DNA from: Candidatus Nitrosymbiomonas sp.
GTDB lineage: Bacteria > Sysuimicrobiota > Sysuimicrobiia > Sysuimicrobiales > Humicultoraceae
NCBI GenBank assembly: GCA_020724185.1
Contig: DYHL01000009.1
Span: 1-24,140 of the forward strand
Direction of reading: 5' to 3'
DNA length: 24,140 nucleotides
Part shown: in pieces, positions 23,101-24,140 of the stretch
Layout: each line of letters starts with the position of its first letter
How positions within the stretch are numbered: the first letter of the stretch is position 1
Made by a program: the position numbers and the translations under genes
Notes under the pieces: generated by a model
Told to the model about the DNA's origin: nothing
Databases searched by the model: none
What the model saw: the letters and a program-made list of their open reading frames with translations, nothing else

Positions 23101-23530
23101 CCTCGCTCTGCAGGCAGCCCGACAGACCCACCAGCCCTCGGTTGTGCCGGGCAAGAAGCTCGCGGTCAATGCGCGGCTTGTAGTAGAACCCATCCAGGTG
23201 CGCAATTGTGGTCAGACGCAGCAGGTTGCGATAGCCCTCCAGGTCGGTCGCCAGCAGGACCATGTGGTAGGGGCTGACATCGAGTCTGGGATCGCGGTCA
23301 GTGTGGCGGCGAGGAGCCACGTACGCTTCGACGCCCAGGATCGGGGTTAGGCCGTGATGGCGCGCACGCAGGTAGAACTCCACCGCGCCGTACATGGTCC
23401 CGTGGTCTGTGATGGCGATGGCCTGCATCCCCATCCCGGAGGCCGCGCGCATCAACTGCTCTATGCGGGCAGAACCATCCAAGAGGGAGAACTCGGTGTG
23501 CAGGTGGCAGTGAACGAAAGGATCGGACAT
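20111..23530 (-). CDS. dnaE: DNA polymerase III subunit alpha
   Basis: The 1139-residue catalytic subunit of the chromosomal replicase, of DnaE1 type and length. The N-terminal PHP domain has apparently complete metal ligands: HCHLH (His9, His11), TDH (41-42), GVEAY, YHMVLLA, GLSGC and TNDVHY. In E. coli several of these are lost. The polymerase core has RGSAAGS, the catalytic Asp400 and Asp402 in PDIDVDF, and Asp550 in LKVDFLGL. A helix-hairpin-helix region (VNRRVLESLTKAGALDSLG) and an OB fold (VAIGGMITALKRTTTKNG, SAEVIVFPKTYEQ) follow. ATG 23530 lies just 12 nt after an extended -10 box, so the 5' leader is very short. Its last codons overlap the DUF881 gene. Confidence 0.98.
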   Translation of the reverse strand: MSDPFVHCHLHTEFSLLDGSARIEQLMRAASGMGMQAIAITDHGTMYGAVEFYLRARHHGLTPILGVEAYVAPRRHTDRDPRLDVSPYHMVLLATDLEGYRNLLRLTTIAHLDGFYYKPRIDRELLARHNRGLVGLSGCLQSEVTRALIRDDYAAAREAAAAYREILGPGNYYLEVQDHGLPEQQVNIRGMLRLAADLDLPLIATNDVHYVRRDEAEAQDALMCVQMNVALSATDKPRMGDTPEFYLKSASEMAARFPDLGQALRAPLEIAGRVGLELELGKLKLPYFPVPEGETPDTYLRRLCEEGLHRLYGQPTQAQRARLDEELRVIALMGYAAYFLIVWDFVSFARRRGILTTVRGSAAGSLVLYTLGVTDVDPLHYRLPFERFLNLERYTMPDIDVDFMDSRRDEVIRYVIDKYGADHVAQIITFGTMGARQAVRDIGRVMGLPYSDVDRIAKMIPFNAALDEALRADPELRRSSEETPAVGRLLGLAQKLEGVARHASTHAAGVIISRDPLIDLVPLQRATKGDLVMTQYDMGAVEQIGLLKVDFLGLSYLAILDRALKIIEQVRGVRIDLKAIPLDDRATFDLLSRGETVGIFQLEGAGMTRHLKDLRPTRIEDIMAMVALFRPGPMANIPSYIRRKHGQEKITTLHPLMTEVLADTYGVMVYQEDVMAVAQAVASYTLAEADTLRYAVGKKIADKLAAHREKFLAGARKKGVPKRTAEAIWELFEPFARYGFNRAHAACYGLIAYQTAYLKSNFPAEYMAAVMTTEAQGQDWMAKVAAAVSECERMGIRVLPPDVNESADTFTVAGGAIRFGLAAIKHVGGSAVEAIVRARTEGGPFTSLEGLVTRVDGRVVNRRVLESLTKAGALDSLGRTRASMLRQVEAALAGGQRQARAGAQTGLFDAGEAAPPAPVGTRPVEVEEFSKTDLLAMERDMLGMYVSDHPLTHVRDALAARVTATIAQLPEMRDRSDVAIGGMITALKRTTTKNGAAMAFMTLEDSTGSAEVIVFPKTYEQSHAEIRRDAIVVVRGRLDASEQQVKVLADGVFPLVAGPSSEAMLHVLVDADRHGEEGLRRLRDLLARHGGDCPVLLTVASEGRQVRMQARDISVVAGPQVVEAVEKLLGPRTASWIPK

Positions 23531-23542
23531 GGGCTCACGGGC

Positions 23543-23551
23543 ATTGTAGCA
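23543..23551 (-). promoter_or_regulatory. Extended -10 promoter of dnaE
   Basis: TGCTACAAT on the minus strand (23551-23543) is an extended -10 element; no convincing -35 is visible 16-18 nt upstream. A start 6-7 nt downstream would leave a leader of about 5 nt before ATG 23530, too short for a normal Shine-Dalgarno. Confidence 0.5.
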
Positions 23552-23577
23552 CAGGCCCGGCCGGCGGAGGCGGCCTG
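23552..23577 (-). terminator. Weak hairpin after the TrmA-like gene
   Basis: CAGGCC (23552-23557) and GGCCTG (23572-23577) form a 6-bp stem around a 14-nt GC-rich loop, starting 3 nt after the stop codon. There is no U tract; the sequence runs straight into the dnaE -10. Function is uncertain. Confidence 0.3.
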
Positions 23578-23579
23578 CT

Positions 23580-24140
23580 TCAGGCGGGCTCCCTCTGGCC
23601 TCGCAGCAGCGTCACAACGAGGTGCACGTGGCCGGTCTGCGGCAGCACGTCCACCGGCTGGACCGCAACGGCTTGATACCCGGCCCGCCCCCAACGGACG
23701 AGATCGCTCGCGCAGGTTGCCAGCGACCGTGCCAGGTACGCCACGCGAGGAATCCGTGCTGCGGCCACGGCCTCGACCGCCGCCCCGTCGAGGCCAGGGC
23801 CCCGGGCAGTCACGACCACCACGTCCGGGCGGCTGCGGCTGGCCATCTTCGCCAGAACTCGGAGCGGGCTGCGGGCGTAGAACACCGCGTTGGCGATTCC
23901 GTTCCACTCGGCCGCCCTCCAGGCGTCGGCCATCGCCTGGCGGGTCGGGGTCACACCGGTCACCAGGGCGGCGTCTCGGGAGAGCGCCAGCGCAATCAGC
24001 GGCGTCGCGGCCGTCAGGTCAAGCGCAGTCTCGGTGGTCCGCAGTGCCGCCGCCTGCCGGACCGCTTCCAGCAGCAGGGGCAGGGCGTTCGGGTTGGGCG
24101 GGACCTCTGTTGCAGGACGCAGCACCACCCGCAGCCCTGC
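23580..24140 (-). CDS. Degenerate TrmA/RlmD-like RNA uracil methyltransferase (5' end outside window)
   Basis: The frame is open to the right edge and supplies the last 187 codons. The order of elements follows the C-terminal half of TrmA/RlmD m5U methyltransferases: ATEVPPNPNALPLLLEAVRQA (family FFQVN region), a motif I position reading LDLTAATPLIALALS, the WNGIANAVFY helix-strand, VVVVTARGPGLD (family LDPPRxGLD), RVAYLARSLATCASDL (family YVSCNPATLARDL) and QPVDVLPQTGHVH (family DMFPHTGHLE). The expected catalytic Cys is Arg, the glycine-rich SAM loop is gone, and the final general-base Glu is His. The fold seems kept while the chemistry is lost. It is probably a pseudoenzyme or a decaying paralogue. 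The frame itself is intact and uses normal codons for this DNA. Confidence 0.82.
   Translation of the reverse strand, partial: AGLRVVLRPATEVPPNPNALPLLLEAVRQAAALRTTETALDLTAATPLIALALSRDAALVTGVTPTRQAMADAWRAAEWNGIANAVFYARSPLRVLAKMASRSRPDVVVVTARGPGLDGAAVEAVAAARIPRVAYLARSLATCASDLVRWGRAGYQAVAVQPVDVLPQTGHVHLVVTLLRGQREPA

Overview
This 24.1-kb window is dense, GC-rich bacterial chromosome. Every confident gene lies on the minus strand, so transcription runs from high to low coordinates. The content is mainly information processing: the DnaE replicase, DNA polymerase I, the whole UvrABC excision-repair set, EF-Tu and five tRNAs with encoded CCA ends. DUF881, Cu-amine-oxidase-N stalk domains, an ECF sigma/ZAS anti-sigma pair and a Thermus-like EF-Tu loop hint at a deep-branching Terrabacteria-type lineage (Firmicutes, Chloroflexi, Armatimonadota or a related candidate phylum). 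That placement is inference, not proof.

Layout, in transcription order. (1) 24140-23580: 3' part of a TrmA/RlmD-like methyltransferase whose catalytic motifs are all replaced. (2) 23530-19386: dnaE overlapping a DUF881 membrane protein, then tRNA-Leu(CAA) with its own promoter and terminator. (3) 19140-18715: a decayed LAGLIDADG homing-endonuclease-like gene in lower-GC DNA. (4) 18690-11536: a tight operon of ECF sigma factor, ZAS anti-sigma/DUF4349 fusion, polA, coaE and a secreted Cu-amine-oxidase-N stalk protein. An ECF-type promoter and a palindrome precede it. (5) 11446-1920: uvrB-uvrA-uvrC, a Phd-antitoxin/O6-methylguanine-methyltransferase fusion, an ABC ATPase and a FecCD permease. 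These six genes overlap or are separated by at most 29 bp, and the run opens with an apparently leaderless promoter. (6) 1879-1: tRNA-Gly, tRNA-Cys, tRNA-Leu(TAA), tRNA-Thr and tuf, with promoters before tRNA-Gly and before tRNA-Thr. A possible 22-codon membrane ORF lies on the opposite strand between the last two tRNAs.

The most striking item is the Phd-MGMT fusion directly behind uvrC. It joins a DNA-binding antitoxin head, with no toxin gene nearby, to an intact alkyltransferase. The arrangement recalls Ada, which also joins a DNA-binding domain to an alkyl-accepting domain, but the DNA-binding fold is different. A second theme is regulation: polA and coaE sit behind an ECF sigma/anti-sigma pair that looks self-regulated. 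A third is decay or repurposing: the TrmA-like pseudoenzyme and the homing-endonuclease remnant.
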